Below are positions 46,821-56,366 of a stretch of 64,000 nucleotides of DNA, in pieces. Within the stretch, counting starts at the first letter, position 1. Each line of letters begins with the position of its first letter. The stretch is from Bog-473 sp963782415 (GTDB taxonomy: Bacteria; Actinomycetota; Acidimicrobiia; Acidimicrobiales; RAAP-2): assembly GCA_963782415.1 (NCBI GenBank), contig CAWAJT010000002.1, positions 1-64,000 of the forward strand. The letters are read 5' to 3'. The notes under the pieces are model-generated. The model was not told where the DNA came from, searched no databases, and saw only the letters and a list, made by a program, of their open reading frames with translations. The translations under genes were made by a program, and so were the position numbers.

Positions 46821-48368
46821 TCAGTACGGCACCCACTTCGTGGCCGAGGAGCCGAGCCAGTCGAGCACTTGGCGGCGCGTCGTCGGCCCGTGGGGGCGCC
46901 ACGCTGACGGCAGGGCGCCCTCGTCGCGCAATGCGGTCGCCTCCGAGATGTTGGCCGCCAAGGGATCGTGCGTCAGCCCGCAGCGCCTGGCGGTCGTGTC
47001 GACCCCGAAGAGCTCGGCTGCGTTCAGCCCGAACAGGCTTGCCTTCACTTCCTCCGTCAATGGTGGGTACGAGTACGTCTCTTGGAACTGCGGCGTGATC
47101 TCGAACGTGCGCATGGCCATGATCTGGGTTTGCGGGCTTCCGTACCAGATGGCGTCGGTCCCCCACATCACCCTGTGCTCGCCCACCCGGCTCAGCAGCT
47201 TGCCCATGGCGTGCGCCGCCTGGTCGGGCGTCGTCAACAGCTGACGCCAGAGGGTGGCGATGTCGACCCAGACATTGTCGTTGGGCGGCACACCGTGGTG
47301 GTCGAGCGAGGCCAGGAGCGTGTCGATGCCGATGGTGGCGTTGGGGTCGTACGGGCCCTCCACGTGGGAGGGGTCCCAGGCGGCATGGTAGATGACGAAC
47401 TGCATGTCGGGAAACTGGCGCGACAGCGCGACCACGTCGTCGGGGTGGTTGTAGAGCGGGTCGAAATTCACAAGGGGCAATCCCTTGTGAGCCACGAAGA
47501 TCTTCACGCCGAGGTCGTGCGCGTGCTGCACGGTCGGGATCCCGATGGCAGGGTCCTGCAGCGAGTAGCCCTGACCACTCGGACTCCAGGCCGTGTACAC
47601 CTTGAAGGCTGCGGGCGGGCCACCCGCCACGACGCTCGACATCTCGTCGAGCGTGGCGCTGAGCGCGCCGACGTTGGGCGCGATGATGTTCTCCACCAGC
47701 AACCGGCTGGCGCCGCCGTCGGTGAGACCGGCCGTGATCTGCTGGGTCCGTAGTGCCTCGGGAAACGGGATCGGGGCGTTGGACGGCCCCGAATTCGGCA
47801 CGTCGGTGAGGACGGCCATCGTCGTGTCGCTGGCCAGGAACAGGTCGTGCAGGTAGCTGGCCCGGTCCACACAATCGAGCTGTGTCGTGTCGGTGCACCC
47901 GGCGGGCAACATGGACAGGACGAGAGAGGCTGTCTCAGGGGCGTCGCCGACCCACGGTCCGGCCGGGATCACGTGGTGGGTGTGCACGTCGAGGATGAAC
48001 TCGCTGCCGGTCAGTGCCTGCTGGCAGGCGGCGGTGTCCTCGGGTGGTGGCACCCTGAACCGACCACCTGTGCCCCGGGTCGATCCTGCCTGCGGGTGCG
48101 ACGCCGGCGGCGAGGCGCAGCCGGCCAGCTCGAAGACGGCCAGGGACGCGGCCACGGCCCCTGCGCCCTGCAGGAAGCGGCGGCGGTCGAGCCCGACCCG
48201 GCGCGACGCGCCGTCGATCGACTCTTGGATCAGCCTGTTGACCGCCCGGTCCCGTGCCCGCTCGGCTCCCGGGACGAACTCGCCGTTGGACACCGGTCCG
48301 GCCGGCAGCGGCAGCTGGTCATCGGGGCGGTCGCGCAGGCGACGGGAGAACGGGCCGATGCCAGCCAT
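46821..48368 (-). CDS. Tat-exported amidohydrolase lipoprotein
   Basis: The 515-residue protein has a twin-arginine signal (LDRRRFLQGAGAVAASLAVF) ending in the lipobox ELAGC, preceded by about 55 cytoplasmic residues. The mature part is a metal-dependent TIM barrel of the amidohydrolase-2 type: FILDVHTHHVIPA (HxH), VAHKGLPL, VIYHAAWDP and HRVMWGTDAIWYG (Asp). Such enzymes decarboxylate or hydrolyse small carboxylated substrates; export folded through Tat fits a metal cofactor loaded in the cytoplasm. It is followed upstream by a PhnZ-like HD protein on the same strand. Confidence 0.85.
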   Translation of the reverse strand: MAGIGPFSRRLRDRPDDQLPLPAGPVSNGEFVPGAERARDRAVNRLIQESIDGASRRVGLDRRRFLQGAGAVAASLAVFELAGCASPPASHPQAGSTRGTGGRFRVPPPEDTAACQQALTGSEFILDVHTHHVIPAGPWVGDAPETASLVLSMLPAGCTDTTQLDCVDRASYLHDLFLASDTTMAVLTDVPNSGPSNAPIPFPEALRTQQITAGLTDGGASRLLVENIIAPNVGALSATLDEMSSVVAGGPPAAFKVYTAWSPSGQGYSLQDPAIGIPTVQHAHDLGVKIFVAHKGLPLVNFDPLYNHPDDVVALSRQFPDMQFVIYHAAWDPSHVEGPYDPNATIGIDTLLASLDHHGVPPNDNVWVDIATLWRQLLTTPDQAAHAMGKLLSRVGEHRVMWGTDAIWYGSPQTQIMAMRTFEITPQFQETYSYPPLTEEVKASLFGLNAAELFGVDTTARRCGLTHDPLAANISEATALRDEGALPSAWRPHGPTTRRQVLDWLGSSATKWVPY

Positions 48369-48414
48369 GCCGGGACACTACGCCCGGAATCCCCGGTTGA
48401 GAAGGCGCGAGTCC

Positions 48415-48990
48415 TCAGGCCGTGGACGGCGGCGTCCAGGGTCGGGACAAGACGCTGCGGACCATTGGCTCGAACGTCGACAAAGGCTCGGACTTGTACG
48501 TCGGGTCGAAGGAGACCTCGTCCCAGTTGGTCGTGAAGTCGACGCAGGCCTGATAGTTGGGATTGTCCCTGTACTGGTCGCGGGCGTTGGGGTCGAGGCC
48601 GAGGTGCTGAGCGTAGAAGTAGGTCTGGAAGAGCGGGTGCTTCGCCAGCACCCAGTAGTTCTGCTCCGAGATGAACGGCTTGAGAATGGCTGCCACCACA
48701 TCGCCGTGGTTGAGCGGGCCCAATGTCTCGCCGACATCGTGCAAGAGCGCACAGACAATGAGCTCCTCGTCGGCGCCGTCGCGCATGGCCCGGGTGGCCG
48801 TCTGCACGCTGTGCTCCAAGCGGTCGACGGGATAGGCCGCGTCACCCTTCAGGCTGCTCAGCATGGAGATGAGCAGATCCGGCAGGTTGGCCAGGTTGCG
48901 CTCGTGCACCCGCCGCATCACCTGGAAGTCCTGGTCGGTGCCGTCGTCGAGGCGGTCGAAATGCATCTTGCCCAGCGGTGCATCAGCCAT
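48415..48990 (-). CDS. PhnZ/MIOX-like HD-domain protein
   Basis: From ATG 48990 (191 residues) the protein shows the HD-domain ligands DRLEHSVQTATRAMRDG, VCALLHDVGETL, LNHGDVVAAIL and LAKHPLFQTYFYAQHLG, and a late Asp in FTTNWDEVSFD. This pattern resembles mixed-valent diiron oxygenases such as PhnZ and myo-inositol oxygenase more than ordinary HD phosphohydrolases. If so it would oxidatively cleave a C-C or C-P bond using oxygen. The substrate is unknown. It lies 46 bases upstream of the amidohydrolase on the same strand, suggesting a shared pathway. Confidence 0.7.
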   Translation of the reverse strand: MADAPLGKMHFDRLDDGTDQDFQVMRRVHERNLANLPDLLISMLSSLKGDAAYPVDRLEHSVQTATRAMRDGADEELIVCALLHDVGETLGPLNHGDVVAAILKPFISEQNYWVLAKHPLFQTYFYAQHLGLDPNARDQYRDNPNYQACVDFTTNWDEVSFDPTYKSEPLSTFEPMVRSVLSRPWTPPSTA

Positions 48991-49125
48991 TGGGGAAGTG
49001 TACAAAGAGGTTCAGGGGCAGAACCCAGGAATGGCGATTGCAGCCAGAGATTGTGAGCCGATTGAGCCGGCGATCGTCCGTGTGGCACCTCAGGCGGAGG
49101 CACGAACGCGCCGATATGTCATGCC

Positions 49126-50910
49126 GTGGGCCAGGCGTCGAATTCCAGCGAAAGGGACCACTGGCGTTGGTACGCACCCCACCGGGCACTTGTCCTCCTG
49201 GGCGCCGTGCTGATCCTCACCGCGCTCGCCGGGGCAACGCTCGGTGTCGTGAACGCGGCTCGAGCCGAAGCCCTGAACGCCAGGCTGACGAGCCGCTATC
49301 TCGTGCTTCTCCCCCCCGTCAGGGACATCCGGGCCTCGTCGAACGCCTTCCAGGTGCTGGCCGACGAAGCCTTCACCCACGCCGTCGCGCCCAGCACTGT
49401 CGTCACCGAAGCGGTGAGCGAGTCCAACGCCCTCAACAAGGCATATCTGTCCTTGCAGCACCTCTTGGCCCTGCCGGGCAATGCCAACCTGGCGCCTCGC
49501 CTGGCGGGCCGCATGTCGACCTATCTCGCCGCGCAGTCCAGCCTGGGTGCATTCTTGGCCGGCCAAGCACCGACGGCCCAGACCACCCGTCTGGCTGACG
49601 AGGAGAAGGCTGCGGCGGCGAAGCTCGACGCCACGCTGGCCACCTTGCAAACGACCATCTCCGCGCGGCTGCATACGACCGCCGACGAGGCATACGCCGC
49701 AGCCAATAGCGCACGGGTCGACCTCCTGTGGTCCATCGCCGTCGGGCTGGCCTTCGCCATCATCGTGACCACCGTCCTCACGAGACACGCGCTCACGGTC
49801 GAACGCGAGCAGTCCAGACAGGGATCCATCCAATCCGACCTCACCCGACGAATCGAATTCGAGGCGAGCCTGCAGACCGCACTGGAGATGTCGAGGGCCG
49901 AACCGTCGGTCTTCGATCTGGTGTCGGTGGCGCTGAGCGAGGCCGCCCCGGATATGCGGGCCGAAATGTTGCTGGCCGACTCCAGCACTGCCCACTTCCG
50001 CCAGGTGCTCGTCAGCAGTGCGCAGGATGACGATGCCGGGTGTGGGGTGATGTCACCCGACGACTGCCCTGCCGCTTCGAGGGCCCGAACGATGGTGTTC
50101 CCCTTGAGCACGGCGCTCGACGCCTGTCCGCATCTGCGCGGACGTCAGTGCTCTGCCCTGTGCATCCCCATGAGCATCGGGGGCAGCTCCATGGGTGTGT
50201 TCCACGTCACCTCGGAGGACGGCGTGCCGCCGTCCGGTGCCATACAGGCGAACGTCGAGGTCGTCGCACGTCGGGCATCGGAGCGCTTGGCGATGCTGCG
50301 CGCCTTCGAGGTCTCACAGACCCAGGCCAACAGCGACTCCCTCACCGGCCTCATGACCCGGAGGAGCCTGGAGGCGGCCGTCCGCGAGCTCCGTTCCACC
50401 GGCACTCCCTATGCGGTGGCCTACGGCGACCTCGACCATTTCAAGAACTTGAACGACTCCTTCGGCCACGCCGCCGGCGACCGAGCGCTGCGCACCTTCT
50501 CCCAAGTCCTGCGGGACTCGCTCCGGCCCGCCGACATCCCGGGCCGCTACGGCGGCGAGGAGTTCGTCATCGTCCTCCCCGATTGTCCGGTGCCGGAGGC
50601 CTACCAGGTGCTCGAGCGGGTGCGCGAACGCCTGGCCGACCGGATCACCATCGCGGCGGTGCCCAGGTTCACCGTCAGTTTCGGTCTTGCCTCCTCCCAC
50701 CAGGGGGAGGACTTCGATCACGTCGTCTCACTCGCCGACGCGGCGCTGCTCAAGGCCAAGGCCGCCGGGCGCGATCAGATCGTCGTCTCGGACGGACCCG
50801 CGCCACCCTTCACGAACCCCGCCGCCGCCGATGTCCGCCGCGAACCGAGGCCGCGCACCAACGGTGGTCGTCAGGTCGCTCCCGCAGCCCACGCGCCCCG
50901 ACACAACTGA
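49126..50910 (+). CDS. Membrane diguanylate cyclase (GGDEF)
   Basis: The 594-residue protein starts at GTG 49126. A first helix (about residues 20-45; LVLLGAVLILTALAGATLGV) and a second (about 203-222; IAVGLAFAIIVTTVLT) enclose a helical extracytoplasmic sensor domain. A GAF-like region with four Cys (about 290-395) and a C-terminal GGDEF domain (about 405-560) follow: DSLTGLMTRRSLE, AYGDLDHFKNLND and the active-site GRYGGEEFVIVLP. GGEEF is an active form, so it probably makes cyclic di-GMP in response to an external signal. No EAL domain and no inhibitory RxxD site is obvious. Confidence 0.9.
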   Translation: MGQASNSSERDHWRWYAPHRALVLLGAVLILTALAGATLGVVNAARAEALNARLTSRYLVLLPPVRDIRASSNAFQVLADEAFTHAVAPSTVVTEAVSESNALNKAYLSLQHLLALPGNANLAPRLAGRMSTYLAAQSSLGAFLAGQAPTAQTTRLADEEKAAAAKLDATLATLQTTISARLHTTADEAYAAANSARVDLLWSIAVGLAFAIIVTTVLTRHALTVEREQSRQGSIQSDLTRRIEFEASLQTALEMSRAEPSVFDLVSVALSEAAPDMRAEMLLADSSTAHFRQVLVSSAQDDDAGCGVMSPDDCPAASRARTMVFPLSTALDACPHLRGRQCSALCIPMSIGGSSMGVFHVTSEDGVPPSGAIQANVEVVARRASERLAMLRAFEVSQTQANSDSLTGLMTRRSLEAAVRELRSTGTPYAVAYGDLDHFKNLNDSFGHAAGDRALRTFSQVLRDSLRPADIPGRYGGEEFVIVLPDCPVPEAYQVLERVRERLADRITIAAVPRFTVSFGLASSHQGEDFDHVVSLADAALLKAKAAGRDQIVVSDGPAPPFTNPAAADVRREPRPRTNGGRQVAPAAHAPRHN

Positions 50911-50919
50911 TGCACAACC

Positions 50920-50939
50920 TTCTCAAGCAAGATTGAGAA
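50920..50939. terminator. Stem-loop TTCTCAA-GCAAGA-TTGAGAA between convergent genes
   Basis: A perfect 7-bp stem with a 6-base loop sits 10 bases after the diguanylate cyclase stop and before the convergent GntR gene. No T-run follows it, so it is only a possible terminator. Confidence 0.4.
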
Positions 50940-50993
50940 AGCCTCAGACCGCTCCACGGGCCTTCTCATCTGCTCGGCTCAGGGCTGCTTGGC

Positions 50994-51341
50994 TCAGGGC
51001 ATGCCTTCGATCATCGCGATGACCTCGTCCCGCCGGTAGCCCTGCACGCGACAGAACTCGATCAGCTCGCGGATGCGCCCGACGACGGCCCCGCGCTCGG
51101 CCGTCGCGGCCACGGTGATCCCCTTGCCCCGCTGGAAGTCGAGCAGGCCCTCGTCACGCAGGATGTGGAGCGCCCGCAGGACGGTGTTCTTGTTGACCCC
51201 GAGCACCGCGGCCAGGTCCTTGGCCAGCGGGAGGCGGTCACCGGGGCCGGCCTCCCCATCCGCGATGGCCCGCCGGATCTCCGCCGCCACCTGGTCGTGC
51301 AGAGGCACGGGCTCGGAGCGGTCGACGTTGACCGAGAGCAT
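50994..51341 (-). CDS. GntR-family (YtrA-type) regulator
   Basis: The 115-residue protein is a short winged-helix repressor: VPLHDQVAAEIRRAIADGEA, LPLAKDLAAVLGVNKNTVLR and LLDFQRGKGITV, with a short C-terminal dimerisation helix, the usual size for YtrA-type GntR proteins. It lies 19 bases downstream of a lipoprotein gene on the same strand, so they may be co-transcribed. No ABC transporter is adjacent, unlike most YtrA-type genes. Its target is unknown. Confidence 0.85.
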   Translation of the reverse strand: MLSVNVDRSEPVPLHDQVAAEIRRAIADGEAGPGDRLPLAKDLAAVLGVNKNTVLRALHILRDEGLLDFQRGKGITVAATAERGAVVGRIRELIEFCRVQGYRRDEVIAMIEGMP

Positions 51342-51360
51342 GGTACTAGAGATGCTAGCC

Positions 51361-51975
51361 CTAGCCCGTGGCCGGCTTCACCACCGCATTGCCCAGGGCC
51401 GTGGTGGCGCCGCTCGAGATGAGAAAACCGTCGCCGCTCGCCAGGGTGCACCTCATGCCCTCGGTCGATGACGCGCACGTGAAGGGCCCGAGGGTGATCG
51501 ACTGGCCGTAGGCCAGCGTCGGCGTGTGCAGACCGGCATTGGAGAGGCAGTTGACCCCGCTGCACTCGACGAGAGTGCCGTCCGTCGCCAACGTCACCGA
51601 TTTGGGCGGTGAGACGGTCAGGCAGAGCGTGCTCGTGAGGGCGCCCTGGCCGAAGTTGTCATCGATCTCGCAGCTGATGTTCTTCGACGGGGAGACGAAC
51701 TCGGTGCTCGTGGGGGTCTGCGGGACCAGCGTGGCCGACGTCTGGGTCGTGCTCGAGGTCGTCGCGCCGGCCGAGCTCGACGTCGTCGACGGGCTGGTGG
51801 TCGACGTCGCCCTCGACGGGGTGGTGGTCGTCGACGAGGAACTCGACGGGCCGCTCGAGCAGGCGGCCAGCGCCAACGTGCAGACCGCAAAGAGGAGCAG
51901 GCTGATCGGCCGCGTGCGGGTGGTCCACGTCCTCGGCATCGTCCTCGGCATCGTCCTCGGCATCGTCCTCGGCAC
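51361..51975 (-). CDS. Small secreted lipoprotein with repeated start region
   Basis: The protein (up to 204 residues) has a signal peptide with lipobox-like TLALAAC, a long Ser/Thr-rich linker and a globular C-terminal domain with three Cys pairs or singles (ISCEIDD, STLCLTV, CSGVNCLS, FTCASS, RCTLASG). The 5' end has the tetrapeptide MPRT repeated four times, encoded by a 12-bp tandem repeat that supplies four in-frame start codons (GTG 51975, ATG 51963, ATG 51951, ATG 51939). The most natural start may be the last. The function is unknown. Confidence 0.75.
   Translation of the reverse strand: MPRTMPRTMPRTMPRTWTTRTRPISLLLFAVCTLALAACSSGPSSSSSTTTTPSRATSTTSPSTTSSSAGATTSSTTQTSATLVPQTPTSTEFVSPSKNISCEIDDNFGQGALTSTLCLTVSPPKSVTLATDGTLVECSGVNCLSNAGLHTPTLAYGQSITLGPFTCASSTEGMRCTLASGDGFLISSGATTALGNAVVKPATG
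51928..51975 (-). repeat. Four 12-bp tandem repeats, each carrying GAGG and a start codon
   Basis: On the minus strand the unit is CCGAGGACGATG, repeated four times with one mismatch in the first start codon. GAGG lies 3-5 bases before each following ATG, so each repeat could serve as an initiation site for the lipoprotein. Gain or loss of units would keep the frame. See the lipoprotein entry. Confidence 0.85.
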
Positions 51976-52148
51976 CGGGCAATGCTACGGCCCGGTCGAC
52001 TCGACATGGGGGTTCTCGGGTCCTCGTCGAGTCCGCGGCAGACACGGTTCGGCCTGCATCGTTGCGTCCGCAGGCATCCGCATTCGGGCGCGGCGCGGCG
52101 GCGTACCGTGCGAACAGGGCCGGGGGGACGACGAAACGGGGGTCGAAC

Positions 52149-52817
52149 ATGACCATGGTGCCGAGTCAATTGGCGGGCTTCGCCGGCGGGATCGTCGCAT
52201 TCATCGCGATCTCCATCGCGTTCTTCTCCCTGGTGCTCTTGGTGCCGGTCATCCTCATTGTGGCCAACCGAGCAGAACCGGATCAGCGAGGGCAGCGGAC
52301 GCACAGCGTCTATCGCTTCGGCATGAGCTTCGTATCGCTGCAGCTCACGTTCGCGGGGTCGGTGTTGATCGTCACGTCGGTCTTCTCCGTCATTGCGCCG
52401 CACTTCGTTCCGTTGACCAATTCCATCGCCCGCTCCGTCGTCATCGGCGGCCTGCTCGTCGTGTTGTTCGGTGCTGTGCTGTTGTTGCACCTCGGCCGCG
52501 GCATCGAGACAGCGCGCGGCGACGGCGACATATCCGGGCCCAATCTCCGGGTCATGCAGTCCTACGCCGGCGTCGTCAGCTTCATCTACCTGCTGCAGCT
52601 GATCGTGTCGCTGGCCGTGGCGATCTACCTCGTGTTCGCGCTGGTGGCGCCCGGAGTCTTCGGCAGCATCGGCTCGCAACGCAGCGGCACCCTGGCCATG
52701 CTGCTCGACCTCGTCTACGTGATGCTGGCGTCGGGATACATTTTGCTGGTTCACTCCTCGCTCGGACCGACAGCCATACCGACGCGCCGTCCGCCCACCG
52801 AGGTGCCCACCGCGTAG
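52149..52817 (+). CDS. Membrane protein of unknown function
   Basis: From ATG 52149 (222 residues) there are four to five hydrophobic segments: about residues 8-36 (FAGGIVAFIAISIAFFSLVL), 60-85, 95-115, 140-168 and 180-200. The loop between the third and fourth carries GRGIETARGDGDISGP. I recognise no family; no catalytic motif is visible. It stands between the divergent lipoprotein and convergent TauD genes. The start is chosen because the upstream extension is antisense to the lipoprotein promoter region and not hydrophobic. Confidence 0.7.
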   Translation: MTMVPSQLAGFAGGIVAFIAISIAFFSLVLLVPVILIVANRAEPDQRGQRTHSVYRFGMSFVSLQLTFAGSVLIVTSVFSVIAPHFVPLTNSIARSVVIGGLLVVLFGAVLLLHLGRGIETARGDGDISGPNLRVMQSYAGVVSFIYLLQLIVSLAVAIYLVFALVAPGVFGSIGSQRSGTLAMLLDLVYVMLASGYILLVHSSLGPTAIPTRRPPTEVPTA

Positions 52818-52838
52818 CACGCCCAGCCGCCGGTGGCC

Positions 52839-53783
52839 TCAGCCGCGCGCCGGTACCGTCCCGATGACCGAGGCCCGCTCCATGGAGCGGCGGTGCGGCC
52901 AGTAGTCGCTCGATGCGTAATGCTGCACGGCCCGGTTGTCCCAGAAGGCCACCGCGTCCTTGGACCAGGTGAAGCGGCACTGGTGTTCAGGCGCGTCAGC
53001 CTGCCGGCAGAGCCGGTCGAGGAGCTCCAGGCTCGCATCGCGGTCGAGCCCTTCTATATGGCTGACAAAGGGGCGGTTCACGTAGAGGTGGAGCTTCCCG
53101 GTGGCAGGGTGCGTGCACACCACCGGATGCCGTACCGGCGGGTACTGCTCCTGCGCGGCGCGGCGTTCGTCGGCGGACATGCCGTGCCCGAACGTCTGGG
53201 TGAAGTCGTGCACCGCCCAGAGATCGTCGATCTCGTCCTTCGTCGCCTGGTCCAACCCGTCGTAGGCGGCGTACATGTCGGAGAACAACGTGTCGCCGCC
53301 GCAGTCGGGCACCGAGACCGCGTGCAGCACGGCACCCATGGACGGGCGGGCGCGCCACGTGACGTCATGGTGCCACGAGTTCTCGTAACCGCTGACCTCG
53401 GCTGTCTTCTCGAAGCGCACCAGCTCGGGCTCGCCGGTGTTCGAAGGGAGGAAAGGGTGGACTTCCAATTCGCCGAACCGCCGCGCGAAGGCGACGTGTT
53501 GGTGCGGGTCGAGGGGCTGGTCGCGGAAGAAGATCACCTTGTAGTCGTGCAGCGCCTGGCGCAGATCGGCCACCACCGCGTCCGGGAGCGGTGCGGTGAG
53601 GTCGACCCCCGAAATTTCTGCACCCACGGTGGAGCCGAGTTGGCGGGCGTCGAAGTGCCGCCACCTGAGCGCCGCCAAGCGGTCTCTCTCCTTCGCCACG
53701 TGGGTGAACGGACCGACCGCAATGGTGTACCCCGGGAGGCGGAAGGAGCCGGGTTGCTTCGGAGCCGTGGTCGTGGTCGTCAT
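52839..53783 (-). CDS. TauD/TfdA-family Fe(II)/2-oxoglutarate dioxygenase
   Basis: The 314-residue protein shows the jelly-roll facial triad: His and Asp in ENSWHHDVTWRARPSM and a distal His in NRAVQHYASSDY. An Arg for 2-oxoglutarate lies in HRRSMERASVIG. The N-terminal GAEISGVDLTAPLPDAVVAD and VIFFRDQPLDPHQHVAFAR are typical of TauD. Family members hydroxylate sulfonates, aryloxyacetates or small acids; the substrate is not evident and no sulfonate transporter is adjacent. It is cytoplasmic. Confidence 0.92.
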   Translation of the reverse strand: MTTTTTAPKQPGSFRLPGYTIAVGPFTHVAKERDRLAALRWRHFDARQLGSTVGAEISGVDLTAPLPDAVVADLRQALHDYKVIFFRDQPLDPHQHVAFARRFGELEVHPFLPSNTGEPELVRFEKTAEVSGYENSWHHDVTWRARPSMGAVLHAVSVPDCGGDTLFSDMYAAYDGLDQATKDEIDDLWAVHDFTQTFGHGMSADERRAAQEQYPPVRHPVVCTHPATGKLHLYVNRPFVSHIEGLDRDASLELLDRLCRQADAPEHQCRFTWSKDAVAFWDNRAVQHYASSDYWPHRRSMERASVIGTVPARG

Positions 53784-53844
53784 GCCCGTACTGTACCGAA
53801 GCGCCGTCTCACGTGACCGGGAGCCTCAAGAACCGCGCATCACC

Positions 53845-56365
53845 TCAGTCGGCCGCGATGGCGGACAGCACGTCGAGCTTGGCGGCCCGGCGCGCCGGCC
53901 AGCTCGCGGCGATCAGGCCGAGGATGGCAGAGAGGATCAGGAACACGACGAGGCTGGAGTACGGCACCTCGATGTTGGTGATGCCCTGGTTCTTCAGCGA
54001 CCAGGCCAGCGCGATGCCCAGGGCCGTCCCGACGATGATGCCGATGACCGCACCGAACACGGCCAGGATCACCGATTCGGAACGGATCATGGCGCGGATC
54101 TGCCGGCGCTTCATGCCGACGGCGCGGAGGAGTCCGATTTCGTGGGTGCGTTCGAACACCGACAGCATCAAGGTGTTGACGATACCGATCAGTGCGATCA
54201 GCACGGCCAGGGCCAAGAGCGCGTAGACGAGGCCGAGCAGCTGGTTCACCTGTTGCTCCTGCGTCTTCTCGAACTGGGCCCGCGTCTGGATCTTCAGGTT
54301 CGGATACGAAGACAGGGCACGGTTGACGCTCTGCTCGACGCCGGGGCTGCCGTTCGTCGTGAGCAGCACGGCGATGGGCAGGCTGTTCGAGAAGTGCGTC
54401 CGGAAGAACCCGTCGCCGACCAGATACTTCCCGATGAGCTGGTTCGCCTTGAAGACGCCGCCGATCCGCATTGTGGTCTTCCCCGTTTTGGCGAACTTCA
54501 CCCGCACGACGTCGCCGGCGGCGAGATTCTTCGAGTTGGCGGTGGCGGTGTCGATGAGCAGCTGCCCGTCCGCCAGCGACGACGAGGAGCCCTGGGTCAT
54601 GTTGAGGATCACCGTGTCGGCGATGTCGCGCGTCGAAATCGCAGTGAGGTTCTGTAGTCCGCCCTGGACCTCGAACTGGTCCTGGTAGACGGTCGACGAT
54701 GCCGTCACCCCGTCGACGCTCGCCGCCTTCGGTGCCACGGCCTGGCTGAAGCCGCCCTGCACGTTGTTTGGCGTCGTGATGATCAAGTCGGCACTGATGG
54801 CGTTCTCCACGCTGCTCGTCGCCGACCGCGACAGCGAGGCTCCGAACACGGCGATGGCCGAGACCAGCGCCAGGCCGACCATCAGCGCCGATGCCGTCTG
54901 CGCCGTCCGGCGCGGGCTGCGCATGGAATTTTCCGCGACCGAGCCGGCCCGACATGCCGAGCAGGCCGGCCAGCGGCCGGCCGATCACGCTCGACATCGG
55001 CCGCGCCACGGCCGGCGCCAACCGGGCCACGCCCACGAAGATGAGGACGGCCCCGAGGCCGACCAGGGCGATGGCCGGTGCCGTCAGCCCGAGGGCGAGG
55101 GCGATCACGCCCGCCAACGTGATGGCGATCCCCCAGGAGAAACGGCGTCGCAGCGAGATCTCGACCTCGCCCTGCTGCTCTGACACGGCCGCCACCGGTG
55201 CGATCCGCACGGCGCGCCGGGCCGGGCTGATGGCGGACACCAGTGTCACACCCACGCCCACGACGAGGCAGACGATGACCGTGCGCACTTCGAAGACGAT
55301 GGGGCCGGAGGGCAGCGTCACGCCAAAGCCGCTGAGGAGCGCTTCCAACCCGAGGGCGGCCAGCACGCCGAGCCCCAGGCCGATGAGGGACGAGACCAAG
55401 CCGACGATGCCCGCCTCGAGCATGACGGAGCGGAAGACCTGCCGCCGGCTGGCGCCCACGATGCGGAGCAAGGCGAGCTCGCGCGTGCGCTGACCCACAA
55501 TGATGGAGAACGTGTTGAGGATGGTGAACCCGCCCACGAACAGAGCGATGAACGCGAAGACCAGCAGAGCGGTGTTGAAGAATCCGAGCGCCTGGCTGAT
55601 GGAGCCCGTCGCCTCGTCGATCACCGTCTGACCCGTCACCACCTCGTCACCGGGCGGGAGGGTGCGCGCAATGGCGCGTTGCACCGTCGCCTTGTCCGCG
55701 CCCGGCCGGGCGATGACGTTGATGTTGTCGAATTTGCCGACGTCGCCCATCAATGCCTGGGCCGTCGGCGTGTCGAAGGCGGCGAGGGTGGCGCCGGCCA
55801 GGTTGTTGGCCGTCCCGAAGCGTGCCAGGCCCGTGATGGTGAACGTCCTCGTCGGGCCCTCGAGCAGAATGCGGACCTGCTGCCCCACCTTGAAGTGGTA
55901 CTTCTGGGCCGTCCCGAGGTCCATCACCACCTGGTTGGGCGTCGTGGGCGGACTGCCTTGGCTCAGCCGCAATGGCGAGAGCGCCGGATTGGGGTCGAAA
56001 GCGAACCCGAGGGTCGGCGCGCCGCCCGTCGTGATGGCCTTCCCATCGGGCGCGATGTACTGGGCGTACCCGGTGACCGATCCCTCGGCATCCTCCACGC
56101 CCGGAACGGCGCGCACCGTCGAGACGAGGGACTCGGCGACGGGATTGCGGGTGGCGGTGCCGCCGCTGCCGAATTGCGCCACGCCGCGCACCTGGAAGTC
56201 GACGCTCTGGAAGATGTTGCCGAACAACGTGTTGAAGGTGTTGTGGAGGGTGTCGGTGAGGACGAAGGTCCCCGCAATGAAGGTGACGCCCAGCACGATG
56301 GCGAGCGCGGTGAGGGCCAGGCGCAGTTTGTGCGCCAGCAGCCCTTTGATCGTCACACGCCACAC
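53845..56365 (-). CDS. MacB/FtsX-type ABC exporter permease, frameshifted
   Basis: The protein has two FtsX-type modules, each with a periplasmic domain: an N-terminal helix (HKLRLALTALAIVLGVTFIA), a first FtsX core (TILNTFSIIVGQRTRELALL), a middle region, and a second core (TLMLSVFERTHEIGLLRAVGMKRRQ). At 54929-54932 a run of four A (minus strand) shifts the frame; with three A the sequence reads GRGNSMRSPRRTAQTASALM, the expected family motif. The restored length is about 840 residues. With the ATPase one base upstream it forms a MacB-like exporter; the substrate is unknown. Confidence 0.85.
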
Positions 56366-56366
56366 G

